A DNA stretch of 27,929 nt. Source: Hypsibius dujardini. Its lineage: Eukaryota; Tardigrada; Eutardigrada; Parachela; Hypsibiidae. The stretch covers positions 1 through 27,929 of the forward strand of contig LRSR01003410.1 in assembly GCA_001579985.1 (NCBI GenBank), given 5' to 3'. Positions 18,647 to 27,928 of this stretch are shown here, one piece after another. The notes beneath the pieces are model-generated. The model was not told the origin of the DNA. It made no database searches and saw only the letters and a program-made list of their open reading frames with translations. Numbering within the stretch: position 1 is the first letter of the stretch; each line of letters opens with the position of its first letter. The translations under genes and the position numbers were made by a program.

Positions 18647-21600
18647 TAAAATGCGTATATCATACCACTTTTGGGTCCGTACATGCCGGACATCCGCAGT
18701 TGAAAAAGTAATTTTCTGCCAAATATAACTGCCTTTTTTCTCGCACATCAAACGGTGACATATAAGCAATCCGGACGTCCTCTTTCTGTTCGATCGGCTT
18801 GATCGCTTTAATCAGCACCGTTTTCCCGATACTGCACTGCAAGGCATTCGGCTGGCATGAGTGGTCCAAAACTGACGGTTGCAGGTAGATCCCTCGCCCG
18901 ACCACTACGACGGCTGGATGTTTCAGGTCGTAGATGGAAAAGTTATTGATTAGAAATCTGCCGTACAGTCGTAGGAAGGATAAAAAGTCCGGGCAGATTT
19001 TATGGTCAGTATCGGACTGATCGAGGAAGGTCTTAATTTTGTTGTAAGACGTCAGGAGGCGTGGCCGCTGCCGCAGCAGCTCCGACTCGTGGGACATGAG
19101 GTCGTTGAAGGTTCGTGTGCCTTTCTGATTGCACGCCCCGATGGTGTCCCCGAATTCATGACGCTGAAACAGATCATTCCGGAAAGACGTCAGTCTGTTT
19201 CGAAAATCTATCTGCTTTTTTTAGCATGTTTTTTTGGCTTGTTTTGGCTTGTTTTGGCGTGGTCACGCAACACGATCACCGTTTGTACCGGACACAGTTG
19301 GCACATGTGGCAAATACCTTCAGCTGACCGAGTAAGGCCAGTTACCTCGGTAGGTGTGTGTTACCGAGGTGAATGATCTGACTAAATTCTAGTTACGAGG
19401 GGAGGGGGGAGGACCTCGATGGGGATCTTGTGAAAGGCTGCCTAAGTTCTTAGACTTTCTAAAACCGGACCAGCTGAGTCTTCGCTGTAAACGATGGTGG
19501 ATGAAACAAGTTGCAGCGTCACAGCACTAACGTATTATTGCTCATGACCAGGACCAGGCCGAACCTTGCAAAGTTTTCCGGCCTGTCAGATTGATTTTAT
19601 CTCAATTACACACACGGAGTACTTGCATTGTAACAGCGACACTCGTACTGACTTTCCTTTCCTGACTTGCCATTTTGGTTCCGGTGAGTCTGGTCACACT
19701 TTTCCGCTCTTCCTGAGGCTAAAAACTTGCCACGGGGTCGTTGCTTTTGATACGCTTTAAAAAAGGGGGCCTTCATTCACCATCATGAAGTTCCTTCTCC
19801 TTTGCACTTTCATCGCGGCATCGTCCGTCTTTGCAAGTTCGGCGGATCCTTCACCCTCGCCGAAGGCCGATAAGGCCGTCACCGAGCGATTGTTCAAAGG
19901 TATTGCGAAACTGGATGGAGCGGGAGATCGTCCGGACTTGCAGCTGCAGGGCGAGCAGTACTGGCAGGATGAGAGCGGAGACACTCGCGGTTTCGCCTAC
20001 TACGGATACAAATACGGCAAGGCTGGCCGATTCGAGGTACATGGCAATTCAATTCGATTCGAGGCAAACAAAATCGTTTCCTCGTCCAGCAAATGTTTAA
20101 TTTTTTCAAATATTTTAAAAATTTTCTAATTTTTTATTGTGTCACAGGAGCCAGTTGCCAACGCTGATTTTGGGTACCTAACGAACGCAGATCGTCCGAA
20201 GCTCGGAGCAGCTTGTCCTCAGTCTTCCATACGGATTCCCGGTCTGACGTTTTTCAGCCGGAATCTCACCATGAACGAAGACTGCCTGTTCCTGGACGTC
20301 TACGTGCCACCCGTGAAAAAGGATCAGGAGAAGGCGTGGCCAGTACTTTTTTTCATCTACGGCGGAGGATTCAAAGGCAAAACTTGCACTTTAATTCAAT
20401 TTACGCTTTTAATTTATTTGACTTTGTTTAATTTCATTAATTAAATTTTTTTTAAGCCAAACACAAGGAAAGGTATGGGAAGTTTTTTTTATTGCAGTCG
20501 GAGACAAAGACCTGTACAATGCCTCGATCCTGGCGCGAGCGGTGGACGCTGTTGTTGTGGTGGCCAATTACCGAGTTTCTGCGTTCGGTAAGCAGCGAAT
20601 CTTTAACCGCTGCCTGTCTGCCTTTGGTTGTCTGTCTACCTTTGATTGTCTGTCTGTCTGTCTGCCTTTAGCTGTCTGTCTGCCTTTGGTTGTCTATCTA
20701 CCTTTGGTTGTCTATCTACCTTTGGATGTCTGTCTGTCTGCCTTTGGCTGCCTGTCTGTCTGCCTTTGGTTGTCTGTCTACCTTTGGTTGTCTGTCTGTA
20801 TGCCTTTGGCTGCCTGTCTGCCTTTGGCTGCCTGTCTGCCTTTGGCTGCCTGTTTGTCTGCCTTTGGTTGTCTGTTTGCCTTTGGCTGCCTGTGTGCCTT
20901 TGGGAAAAAGTTTCTTTTCACCGTAATAGGCTTCCTCAGCACCGGAGACGAGGCAGCCCGCGGTAATTGGGCGATTGCCGACTTGAAATTGGCACTCAAC
21001 TGGACATTGAACAACATTGCCGCTTTCAACGGCGATCCAGCCAAGATAACGCTTTTCGGTGAAAGTGCCGGCGGTGCGCTGACTTCAGCCCTCATGTTAG
21101 ACGACAAAGTTCGAGGTGAAGAAGGAGGCGTGGTTTGGTACTAACCGAGACCGTTTTAATTAATCCCCCATTGCTTTTCTCAGCGCAAGTCTTTGCCGCG
21201 GTTGCGATGAGCGGGACAATGGTCAATTCGTGGGCGGTTCGACAAGATCCCAAAAAAGGCACCAATTTATTGGGTCAGGCGCTCGGATGTCCCATTGATA
21301 CGTCAGCAGGGGTGATTGCTTGTCTGAAAAACCGGACGGTTGAGCAGATTTTGAACGCTTCGCACCATGTCTTGGAGAAAGCCGGGGTATGTCCACCGAT
21401 AAACGCCTCAATTAGAAAGCGAAATCTTTATAATGTTAGCTTATATTCTCAATCCTAAATGGGTGGGTCTCTCCGTTTGCCGCCCAGTTATCGGTCGCTC
21501 TAACCCACTCGCAATCCGTTCATCAAGCTGTCAGTTCGTTCCTTAGGTCCGCTTCATTAGACCGTCGGTCTGACCGGTCCACGTCGTTGGACCGTCGGTC

Positions 21601-24600
21601 CGTTCTACTCAGCCATTAGCCAAGGTTCTGCCAGTCTGCTTTGTGCATCTTTATATGTTGAGCTTTACATGTGTCGTCGGTCTGGCTGTCGGTCAAACCG
21701 CTGATCCATCCGTCTAATCTACAGTATTTCACCTTTACATCCACCGTCCGAATGCTTTTCTTCCCTGTTTGTGTGTTCACATCCGGTTGTTTGTCACTGC
21801 ATTCGGCCGTCCGTTGGTCCGTCCGGTCGTCTGCCGCGCCTTCCGGTCATCTATCACTTTTTCCAACGCTCAGCCAAAATGTCGTACTCTCAATGTTAGT
21901 CCGTCATCAATCGAGATGTCCGTCCGTTTATCAGATTCTTTTCCGCTTACTGCCACCGGTCCAACATTTCCCCAGCTCCGACCGATCGCCCGTTTCTCCG
22001 TCCTAGTCTCTCCATTTGACTATCCGTCTGTCCCTTCGGCCATCCGTCTCTTTCCTCCCGGGCAGAGAGGTACCGAGGTCTGTCGGTTCATCAGATTCTT
22101 CTCCGTGTATCACCGCCGATTCGACATTCACCAGCTTCGACCGGTTGTCCGTCTCGCTACCTTGGGGTGTCGGTCTCTCCGTCTGATCATTCATCTATCC
22201 GTTCGGTTATCTATTTCTTTCCTCCCGGGCAGAGAGGTACCGAAGTTTGTCAGATTCTTCTTCGTGTATCACCGCCGATTCGACATTCACCAGCTTCGAC
22301 CGGTTGTCCGTCTCGCTGTCCTAAACTGTCGCTCTCTCCGTCTGATTATCCGTCTATTCGTTCAGCTGTCCGTCTCTTTCCTCCCGGATAGAGGGCTACC
22401 GCGGTCCGAGAGTTTTATGCGCGGTCAGGCGAATGGAGAGATCAATTCCTTGCCCCACAATCTAGGCAATTATTCCGTTATGCTACGTTCATAGTCCGTG
22501 TTATTTGCCAGAAGAACACTTCAATTGTGACATAGGTGTTCACTATCCACGTGCTTATAACAATTGCCGTATGACATTTTGCAAGAGGAACTATGAACAC
22601 TCACCCAACATTTCGCATAAAATTGCCAGGCGAGTGTTATTTTCGGGGCGTGGTCTCGCAAGAATCATCTGGCATGCCAGAGCTGGCCAGCCAATCATAA
22701 ACTGTTGATGGTTTGGAGGTTTCCTTGAAATTCCTATTTCAAAGTTGTTCTCCAGTTTGATCTTGTTGATAGTGTTTTTCAAATAATAATATATTATCCT
22801 GTTATATTTAGTTGTCACAGTGCTGCAACTAGGACAAGTTGCTAGTACAGTACTAGCAGCTTGTTTTTTTCCTCAGCAAATGGTTATTGAAAACCATGAC
22901 TCAAAATTTTAAAAAGAAATTACAGTGAAAAATGGAATGGCTGCGGTGATTTCCTTGGGCGGGGCTATGAATTGTCAAGCTACGTCATCGCTCTGACCGG
23001 CAACTATGAAGATGTGTGTCAGACAGCTTTTCTCGCACTGACGTCACGTCCTCGCATCTCGAAATGTTTGGCGAGCGGTATCGCAAAACTTTCGTCTGAC
23101 AATGACTGTTCACAAATGTCCTGGCAGCTCGCAACTGACACGGACTATGAACGTAGCATTAGTTAACTTCCTATGAATCCAGTGCAATGTTCGCTGTTTT
23201 TGATTTTTGTTCCCCAACCATCAGCAATACCTTTGCCGGATTGACTGTTTCATGGGTTTCAGATGGTAATGCACTACGCGCCCGTGATCGACGGTCATCA
23301 CATCTCCAAAGCACCTGCACAGATCATCCGTGACCGCGGCACTTCACCCAGCACGGGCCGTGTCGGCACCTTCATTTCCGGATATCTGCGCGAGGATTCG
23401 GCCTTCTTTCTATTGCGTACAGTACCATCTCCCTCTTTTACTATCCGAGTTCCACAATTCCGTCTCACCGTCTGTTCATGTTGTCAGTGACGCCACATCT
23501 GTTGAACGCCACCTTCAACATCACCATCGTCAACCAACTCCTGTCGGGCTACCTAATTGCCAATGGCGCCGCTGCTTGCCCGCAAGCCTTGCCGGGGAAT
23601 CTGCAACTCATCCACGAGTTCTACGGGATCACCGAGGCCACGTCACCGGAGGACCTGCGTCAACTCTACTACAAAGTCTGTAAACATGCCCGAACCGTCT
23701 AGGGACGGTTCTATAGACCGTTTAGCACTGTCACGTGACTTTCCCGAACCGTCTAGCACTGCCATGTGACTTTCCCCGAACCGTCTAGCATTGTCACGTG
23801 ACTTTCCCCGAACCGTCTAGCACTGTCACGTGACTTTCCCCGAACCGTCTAGCACTGTCACGTGACTTTCTTCCCGAACTGTCTAGCACTGTCACGTGAC
23901 TTTCCCCGAACCGTCTAGCACTGTCACGTGACTTTTCCCGAACCGTCTAGCACTGTCACGTGACTTTCCGTTAATCGAGTGGCGAAGACACAATGATCAG
24001 GGTTTTTTTCAGATCTCAACTCACGCCATGTTCGGGGTCGGTTCCATCGGCGAATCCAAACTGTACTCGGCCCATCCCGGCAGCACTGACCAGCTGTACC
24101 TCATTTCCGTCGACTCGAACTACCGAGATCTGGGTGAGATCTGGAAGAGTTTTATGCGCGTTCGAACTTTTTTCCTTAATCCGATTGTTCCCAGGCGCGT
24201 TTCACTTCCTGGAGATCATGCATCTATTCCGGGGAAAGTTTGACGTGCTGCTGAAGGAGAAGATGAACGATGCCTTCACCCAGGCCATGCACCAGTTCTT
24301 CCGTCAAGTCGTTTACGACGGGTAATATTCGTCCCGAGGGTGGATCAAATATTTCGTTACGAAATATGAAATATTTCGTTATTGAAACGGTTAAAATAAA
24401 CCTCAAAACAAGCGTTTTAATACGCATAAAATCTATTCAATTAATTCAATTAACAAGTGAAATAACACGTGTTCAACATTTATTCTTCAGAATGGTTAAA
24501 TATTATGTGCTTTCTTCTTCAGCCGGGCGGATGGTCCCTCTTTTGGCAACGATGGAAACTACCTGGAACTGAACGAGCAAGCGAAATGGGTTCCGAAGAA

Positions 24601-25656
24601 GCAAGATTTCGCACCGCTCCTTGCCTTTTGGCGTGGACTGGCTGAAAAACCTTGCCCCACGGCGTAGACCTTGCTGTAAGGCGTAGACCTTGTCCCACGG
24701 CGTAGACCTTGCCCCACGGCGTAGACCTTGCCCAAAGACTTAGACCTTGTCCCACGGCGTAGACCTTGCTGTAAGGCGTAGACCTTGCTGTAAGGCGTAG
24801 ACCTTGCCTTAAGACTTAGTTCTTCCGTGTTTTAAGGAACTTGATTTTCCTTATGTGCAAAGTGAAAATCAAGAAGTTTGCATCAAGACAGTGAAATTAT
24901 AGGGAATAACGGAGTCATAGCACCTTCCTCAGGCATGAGGCCAGGTAGCTTGTCTGGGTGCTTTGCCTTGCCGAACTACCACTCCGGAGCGTCTATGGCA
25001 TGCGAAACCAACTAAGCTAAACTAAGAAAAATGGTCTTGCCTGATTCGAAATTGTAAATTTTTTGTTACCTTCAGTTTAGCGATAATTTTCAGCACAATC
25101 AACAATCGATCCATGTCGTCCTCGTCCAGCAGGAACGGCTTACTCGCCCCTTCCGACACGGTCCCTTTCAGCAGCTTGCATTCGTCACGATGCCTCGGTT
25201 TCCAGTCTGCCTTCTGGGGAAGACAAAAGCACCTGATCGAGTCGGTCACTTCTTACCGCGAATAAGGGTCTATTCCTGTAGTGATCGTTTGATCGCTTAG
25301 AGGAAGCCGGAGGACTGTTTAATTACATTTACAGACACGCACAGACAACATGGACAGTTTAATAAGACATTTACAGACAACATGCCTGCCTGCGGGATGG
25401 AAACCTAGATGACGTCTTGGAAGGCGAAAACAAAAGAAGATCGCCTTACCTGGCAGGTCTCGGAACAGTAACCCGCAAGCCGACAGCCGCCGCATCGACG
25501 CACGTCCCCTCGGCCGTCGTCGGGTCGTCCGAGGCAGCCGTAACAGTGGGTCTTCACTTTCCCGGCCATTATGCAAAACATCCAGGGTTCACTCTGGAAG
25601 ACTTGATCGCCCACGTCATAGGCCAGCTGCTTCGATCCTCCTCGGGATACAGACAT
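17766..25656 (-). CDS. SMYD-family lysine methyltransferase-like protein (MYND + split SET), complete, 5 exons
   Basis: Exons (minus): 25656-25450, 25213-25070, 19163-18666, 18437-18058, 17946-17766. Phases agree and give 469 residues, normal for SMYD1-3. A MYND zinc finger has all eight ligands: Cys38, Cys41, Cys55, Cys58, Cys64, Cys68, His77 and Cys81. The SET core follows: NNFSIYD, GRGIYLQPSVLDHSCQPNA (DHSC at 217-220), EDVRIAYMSP with the catalytic-position Tyr251, and post-SET CGCPAC with further Cys pairs (LCSNKDC, CRKCG). A helical C-terminal region ends it. SMYD proteins methylate lysines on histones and cytosolic proteins. The usual NHSC is DHSC here, and the N-terminal SAM loop is a weak SRGGS rather than GRG, so activity is uncertain. 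The ATG gives a short N-terminus. Intron 2 is about 5.9 kb and carries a whole esterase gene on the other strand. Confidence 0.92.
18512..18650. repeat. CAGA microsatellite in SMYD intron 3
   Basis: CAGACAGA with CACAGACA and AACAGACA interruptions, ending in a pure (CAGA)n run, between the SMYD exons for CTDPKV and QAERNAML. In gene sense it is TCTG-rich and lies about 70 bp before the acceptor. Confidence 0.95.
19164..19784. other. SMYD intron 2, portion upstream of the nested esterase; presumptive esterase promoter
   Basis: About 620 bp between the SMYD SET exon acceptor (19164-19165, minus) and the esterase ATG. It contains a 9-bp perfect hairpin (ACCTCGGTA at 19344-19352 pairing with 19362-19370, 9-nt loop). 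No clear TATA box at the expected place; TTTAAAAAA at 19757 is only about 28 bp from the ATG. No tRNA-like boxes. Confidence 0.5.
19785..24667 (+). CDS. Secreted carboxylesterase (cholinesterase/type-B family), complete, 10 exons
   Basis: Exons: 19785-20036, 20148-20376, 20498-20587, 20930-21115, 21184-21386, 23263-23416, 23488-23675, 24013-24133, 24195-24321, 24523-24667. All phases agree, giving 564 residues. A signal peptide (MKFLLLCTFIAASSVFA) starts the protein. The type-B motif NEDCLFLDVYVP and oxyanion loop YGGGF (155-159) precede the nucleophile elbow GESAGG with Ser236. The acid position aligns with REDSAFF (Glu364 or Asp365), and the catalytic His is His478 in GAFHFLEIMHLF. RGNWAIADLKLALNW and FNGDPAKITLFGESAGG are textbook family blocks. 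There is no C-terminal membrane span or GPI signal, so the product is likely soluble and extracellular; the substrate is unknown. Intron 2 appears to use a GC donor (AAAG|GCAAAA). The gene lies wholly inside SMYD intron 2, antisense. Its stop codon is part of a minisatellite. Confidence 0.95.
20610..20905. repeat. TCTG/CTGCCTTTGG minisatellite in esterase intron 3
   Basis: Tandem 12-16-bp units such as TGTCTGCCTTTGGTTGTC and CTGCCTTTGGCTGC, derived from a TCTG core. They fill nearly all of intron 3 between the exons for NYRVSAF and FLSTGDEA. Confidence 0.92.
21480..22420. repeat. CCGTC-rich degenerate repeats with ~160-bp tandem duplication, esterase intron 5
   Basis: Degenerate CCGTC, GGTCCGTC and CATCCGTC sequence. 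Within it a block starting at TTTCCTCCCGGGCAGAGAGG (22051) recurs at 22218 (spacing 167 bp) and, partially, at 22377 (159 bp). The two full copies share a long nearly identical core around TCACCGCCGATTCGACATTC. Long plus-strand frames across it have no family motif. Confidence 0.85.
22481..23158. mobile_element. 678-bp non-autonomous DNA transposon with 21-bp perfect TIRs and TTA target duplication
   Basis: The first 21 bases (22481-22501, starting TGCTACGTTCATAG) are the exact reverse complement of the last 21 (23138-23158, ending CTATGAACGTAGCA). Directly outside, TTA stands at 22478-22480 and again at 23159-23161, a 3-bp target-site duplication. TTA/TAA duplications are typical of PIF/Harbinger-type transposases, although this TIR sequence is not one I can assign. 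The interior has no transposase; the longest frame is about 60 codons. It lies in intron 5 of the esterase and hence also within SMYD intron 2. Confidence 0.88.
23688..23970. repeat. ~32-bp minisatellite of palindromic E-boxes (8 copies) in esterase intron 7
   Basis: The unit joins CCGAACCGTCTAGCACT and GTCACGTGACTTTCC (31-34 bp). Seven of eight copies carry the perfect 10-bp palindrome GTCACGTGAC, and one has CATGTG instead. CACGTG is the binding core for bHLH-ZIP factors (Myc/Max, USF, MITF/TFE). The array starts 12 bp after exon 7. There are no unique spacers between the repeats, so it is not CRISPR-like. Confidence 0.92.
24649..24819. repeat. 19-bp minisatellite, exactly 9 copies, overlapping the esterase stop codon
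   Basis: Unit ACCTTGCCCCACGGCGTAG with variants (accttgctgtaaggcgtag, accttgcccaaagacttag). Nine contiguous 19-bp copies occupy 171 bp. The first copy encodes the last residues of the esterase (PCPTA), and its terminal TAG is the stop codon at 24665-24667. Confidence 0.95.
24820..25069. other. SMYD intron 2, portion beyond the esterase
   Basis: 250 bp between the end of the esterase minisatellite and the SMYD exon 2 donor (GTAACA at 25069-25064, minus). No AATAAA, RNA gene or reading frame of interest seen. Confidence 0.55.
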
Positions 25657-26921
25657 TCGTGTTTTGTTTACAGTGTTTTGTTTTTCTTAGGAAGAAAAGG
25701 GATGAAAGGTGTTTTTGAGTTCTGTTCCGGCAAAGGAAAACAGACAAAAACGGAAGAACTCACTTGTGGGCAGACAACACATTTTACACGGCGCCTGATT
25801 TATATTCAACCGCGTTGAGTGAGACTCGCACATGGCTGCTAAAAATAACAGCACTCGACAGGCCCTCAGCCGGATGATGGTCCTCAGCCGGATGATGGTC
25901 CGCTGTGATGAATGGGTGAAGATCTATTTCGGTCTATTTTCTGTGTGTGATTCCTAGTCGATCTTCGACTTATTCATTTTTTGATGTTGACATTAGCCCG
26001 CGAGTTACATATTAATCGCATAAGAACACTCGTAAGGTGACCTCTACGCTTCCGATAATAAAGGAGACCGAGGAGTGTGTATGGCTGAATGAAAATGAGA
26101 ATCTGCTGAAAAATAAATAACGACTAACTGTAATTATGATTCAGAAGAATTCTCTCGAATTTTCATTTCAGCAGAAAAAAGTTGTGTTAGCCTATTTTTC
26201 ATATTTTGTTTCAAGATAAAAAGTATCGACGTGGCTATTTTACCATCCCACCTTTTGGGGCCCAATAGAACCGCGGTTATTTAACCCCTCCACCCTTCCC
26301 TGTACATAACCAAGGGACCTATTCGCGCCTCTGCTATATTACCCGTCCCATGTTGTCCGTCTGTCCGTCAGTCCGTCTGTTGCCCATCCGCTCGTCTTCC
26401 GTCTGTCCGTTATTTGTCCGTCCGTTGTCGAACAGACAGACGGACGGACAGACGGGTGGACAGACGGACGGACCGACAAACGGGTGGACAGACGGACGGA
26501 CGGACAGACGGGTGGACAGACGGACGGACGGACAGACAACGGACGGACAACGGACGGGCAGACGGACGGACAGACAACGGACGGACAGACGGATGGACAA
26601 AGGGACGGACAAATGGACAGACAACGGACGGGCAGACGGACGGGTGGACAATGGAGAGACGGATGGACGGACAGACGGACGGACAGACTGATGGACAGAC
26701 GGACGGACAGACAACGGACGGATAGACGGGCGGAACAGACAGCATGGGCGGGGTAAAATAGCTAGGGTTCTACCCCACCACTACAGGAGACGGGTAAAAT
26801 AGCTGTAGTCTAAAAATATATGTTTTTGAGTCGACAAGAAAATCGAGAAATATCGCGTCCATCCTCGGGGTCATAACCCGGAAATAAGGGTGCAGCGCCT
26901 ATGGGCTTAATATCTACATTA
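25657..26921. other. Intergenic: SMYD 5' flank, AT-rich tract and inverted GGAC/GTCC array
   Basis: About 1.26 kb. It contains the presumptive SMYD promoter (no TATA recognised), a short tandem duplication (CCTCAGCCGGATGATGGT twice at about 25864-25900), an AT-rich stretch at 25940-26240, and the GGAC/GTCC microsatellite at 26349-26740. No gene could be supported. Confidence 0.55.
26349..26740. repeat. GTCC/GGAC microsatellite arranged as an inverted repeat
   Basis: The left part (26349-26430) reads GTCCGTCTGTCCGT on the plus strand. At about 26431 it switches to the complementary orientation, ACAGACGGACGGACAGACGG, which runs to 26740 with GGTGGACA and CAACGGACGG variants. The two arms can pair over roughly 80 bp imperfectly. 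Long frames on both strands are repeat artefacts. Confidence 0.9.
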
Positions 26922-27139
26922 TTATTGTTGTCGGTAAGTGAAATGCCGATACGCATATCTCCAATTTACATTATATATCTGATGCGAATCATCGTTATCA
27001 CACACTCGCAGGCTGCCTTCGCACCCGCAGGAGATGATCCCATTTAAAATGACCTTGCCGAAGCGGGATTGCGAAAGGTCTTTGGTGCTGCCCTTCGGCC
27101 ACCAGACCAGTTCCCGGTCACTGTTGATGTGGACTGACT
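26922..27139 (-). CDS. Candidate downstream exon of the unidentified membrane-protein gene
   Basis: The minus strand reads SVHINSDRELVWWPKGSTKD then FGKVILNGIISCGCEGSLRV after a TTCATTTAG acceptor (27140-27141), and stays open to a stop at 26922. Coding-like composition and a plausible acceptor support an exon. A GTAAAT donor candidate follows HQIYN, so the true exon may end earlier, near 26970. It would join in frame with the upstream exon if a GTCTGT donor near 27403 is used. No family recognised. Confidence 0.4.
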
Positions 27140-27387
27140 CTAAATGAACACGCAGGATGAAACAGACGCATGTTAGTACGATGCATGGGCAACAATTGTA
27201 CATGCAGATCCGTTTCACAAGAGAACCATTGTGAAAAGAGAGAACCAAGAGACTTAGACACACAGAGCCAGTGGAACCAAGAGACTTAGACACCCAGAGC
27301 CAGTGGAACCAAGTTAAAAAGTCTCGGTGAAACAATTCGGAATAATGAACACGAAATTCTCGTGCCAATATCCTTAAGGACCCAATA

Positions 27388-27828
27388 TCATGTCACAACA
27401 GACAGACTCTTTAACTTTTCTTCCAGCGTAAATGCGTGCAACACGTCGCTCGCATAACGATGCACCGCAACCCAGTTTACGAAACCGCAAAGTATCGTCA
27501 ATACCAGGAGAAACGCGTGGTGCGGCAGTTCGACCCCCTGGATGGGGAAGTGCGGTACCAAAAGGCCGCTGTACCACACCGCCACCGCCTGGTTGACAAA
27601 GGCCGTCACACTCAGGAACGCCGCGATACAGACCAACACCAGCTGTAGTGTCCGTTGCGACGACGGATGGCTGTACTGTGGCATTTGATAAGCCATGATG
27701 AGGATGCTCAGGACACCTGCTGTCAGGGTGGCCAACATGGCTATGAGGAGTGCGGCGAAGGCCAAGTCGGAGACATTGTGGACGTAATCGACAAATCGAA
27801 CAACGAATCGATCTATAAAGCAAACCAT
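27388..27828 (-). CDS. Unidentified multi-pass membrane protein, exon(s), 5' part probably missing
   Basis: The minus-strand frame from ATG 27828 to a stop at 27388 encodes up to 146 residues with three clear hydrophobic spans: LAFAALLIAMLATLTAGVLS, LVLVCIAAFLSVTAFVNQAV and FLLVLTILCGFVNWVAV. A polar loop with HPSSQR lies between the first two, and a short loop (YSGLLVPHFPIQGVELPHHA) between the second and third. An alternative is an internal exon starting at 27812 after the acceptor GCTTTATAG, with TM1 in an upstream exon beyond the window. That would give a four-span, claudin/EMP-like arrangement, which is inference from topology only. The charged tail HAFTLEEKLK follows. I do not recognise the family. 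Confidence 0.55.
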   Translation of the reverse strand: MVCFIDRFVVRFVDYVHNVSDLAFAALLIAMLATLTAGVLSILIMAYQMPQYSHPSSQRTLQLVLVCIAAFLSVTAFVNQAVAVWYSGLLVPHFPIQGVELPHHAFLLVLTILCGFVNWVAVHRYASDVLHAFTLEEKLKSLSVVT

Positions 27829-27842
27829 GTGCCGTAAACGGT

Positions 27843-27857
27843 TTGGCTGTCTGTCTA

Positions 27858-27928
<71 letters not shown>

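Noticed and set aside
19344-19370. 9-bp perfect hairpin considered as a terminator or riboregulator
   Set aside because: Bacterial-type terminators are irrelevant here. It is a short isolated palindrome in an intron with no further support.
21769-22494. 241-codon plus-strand frame in esterase intron 5
   Set aside because: Runs through degenerate CCGTC repeats and the 165-bp duplication, and has no family motif. Flanking esterase exons join in phase without it.
23688-23970. CRISPR-like regular array
   Set aside because: The units are contiguous and near-identical, with no unique spacers and no cas genes, in a eukaryotic intron.
24900-25020. Possible tRNA or small RNA
   Set aside because: No TTCGAxxC-type B box, no acceptor-stem pairing and no cloverleaf could be drawn. 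No tRNA or rRNA was found anywhere in the window.
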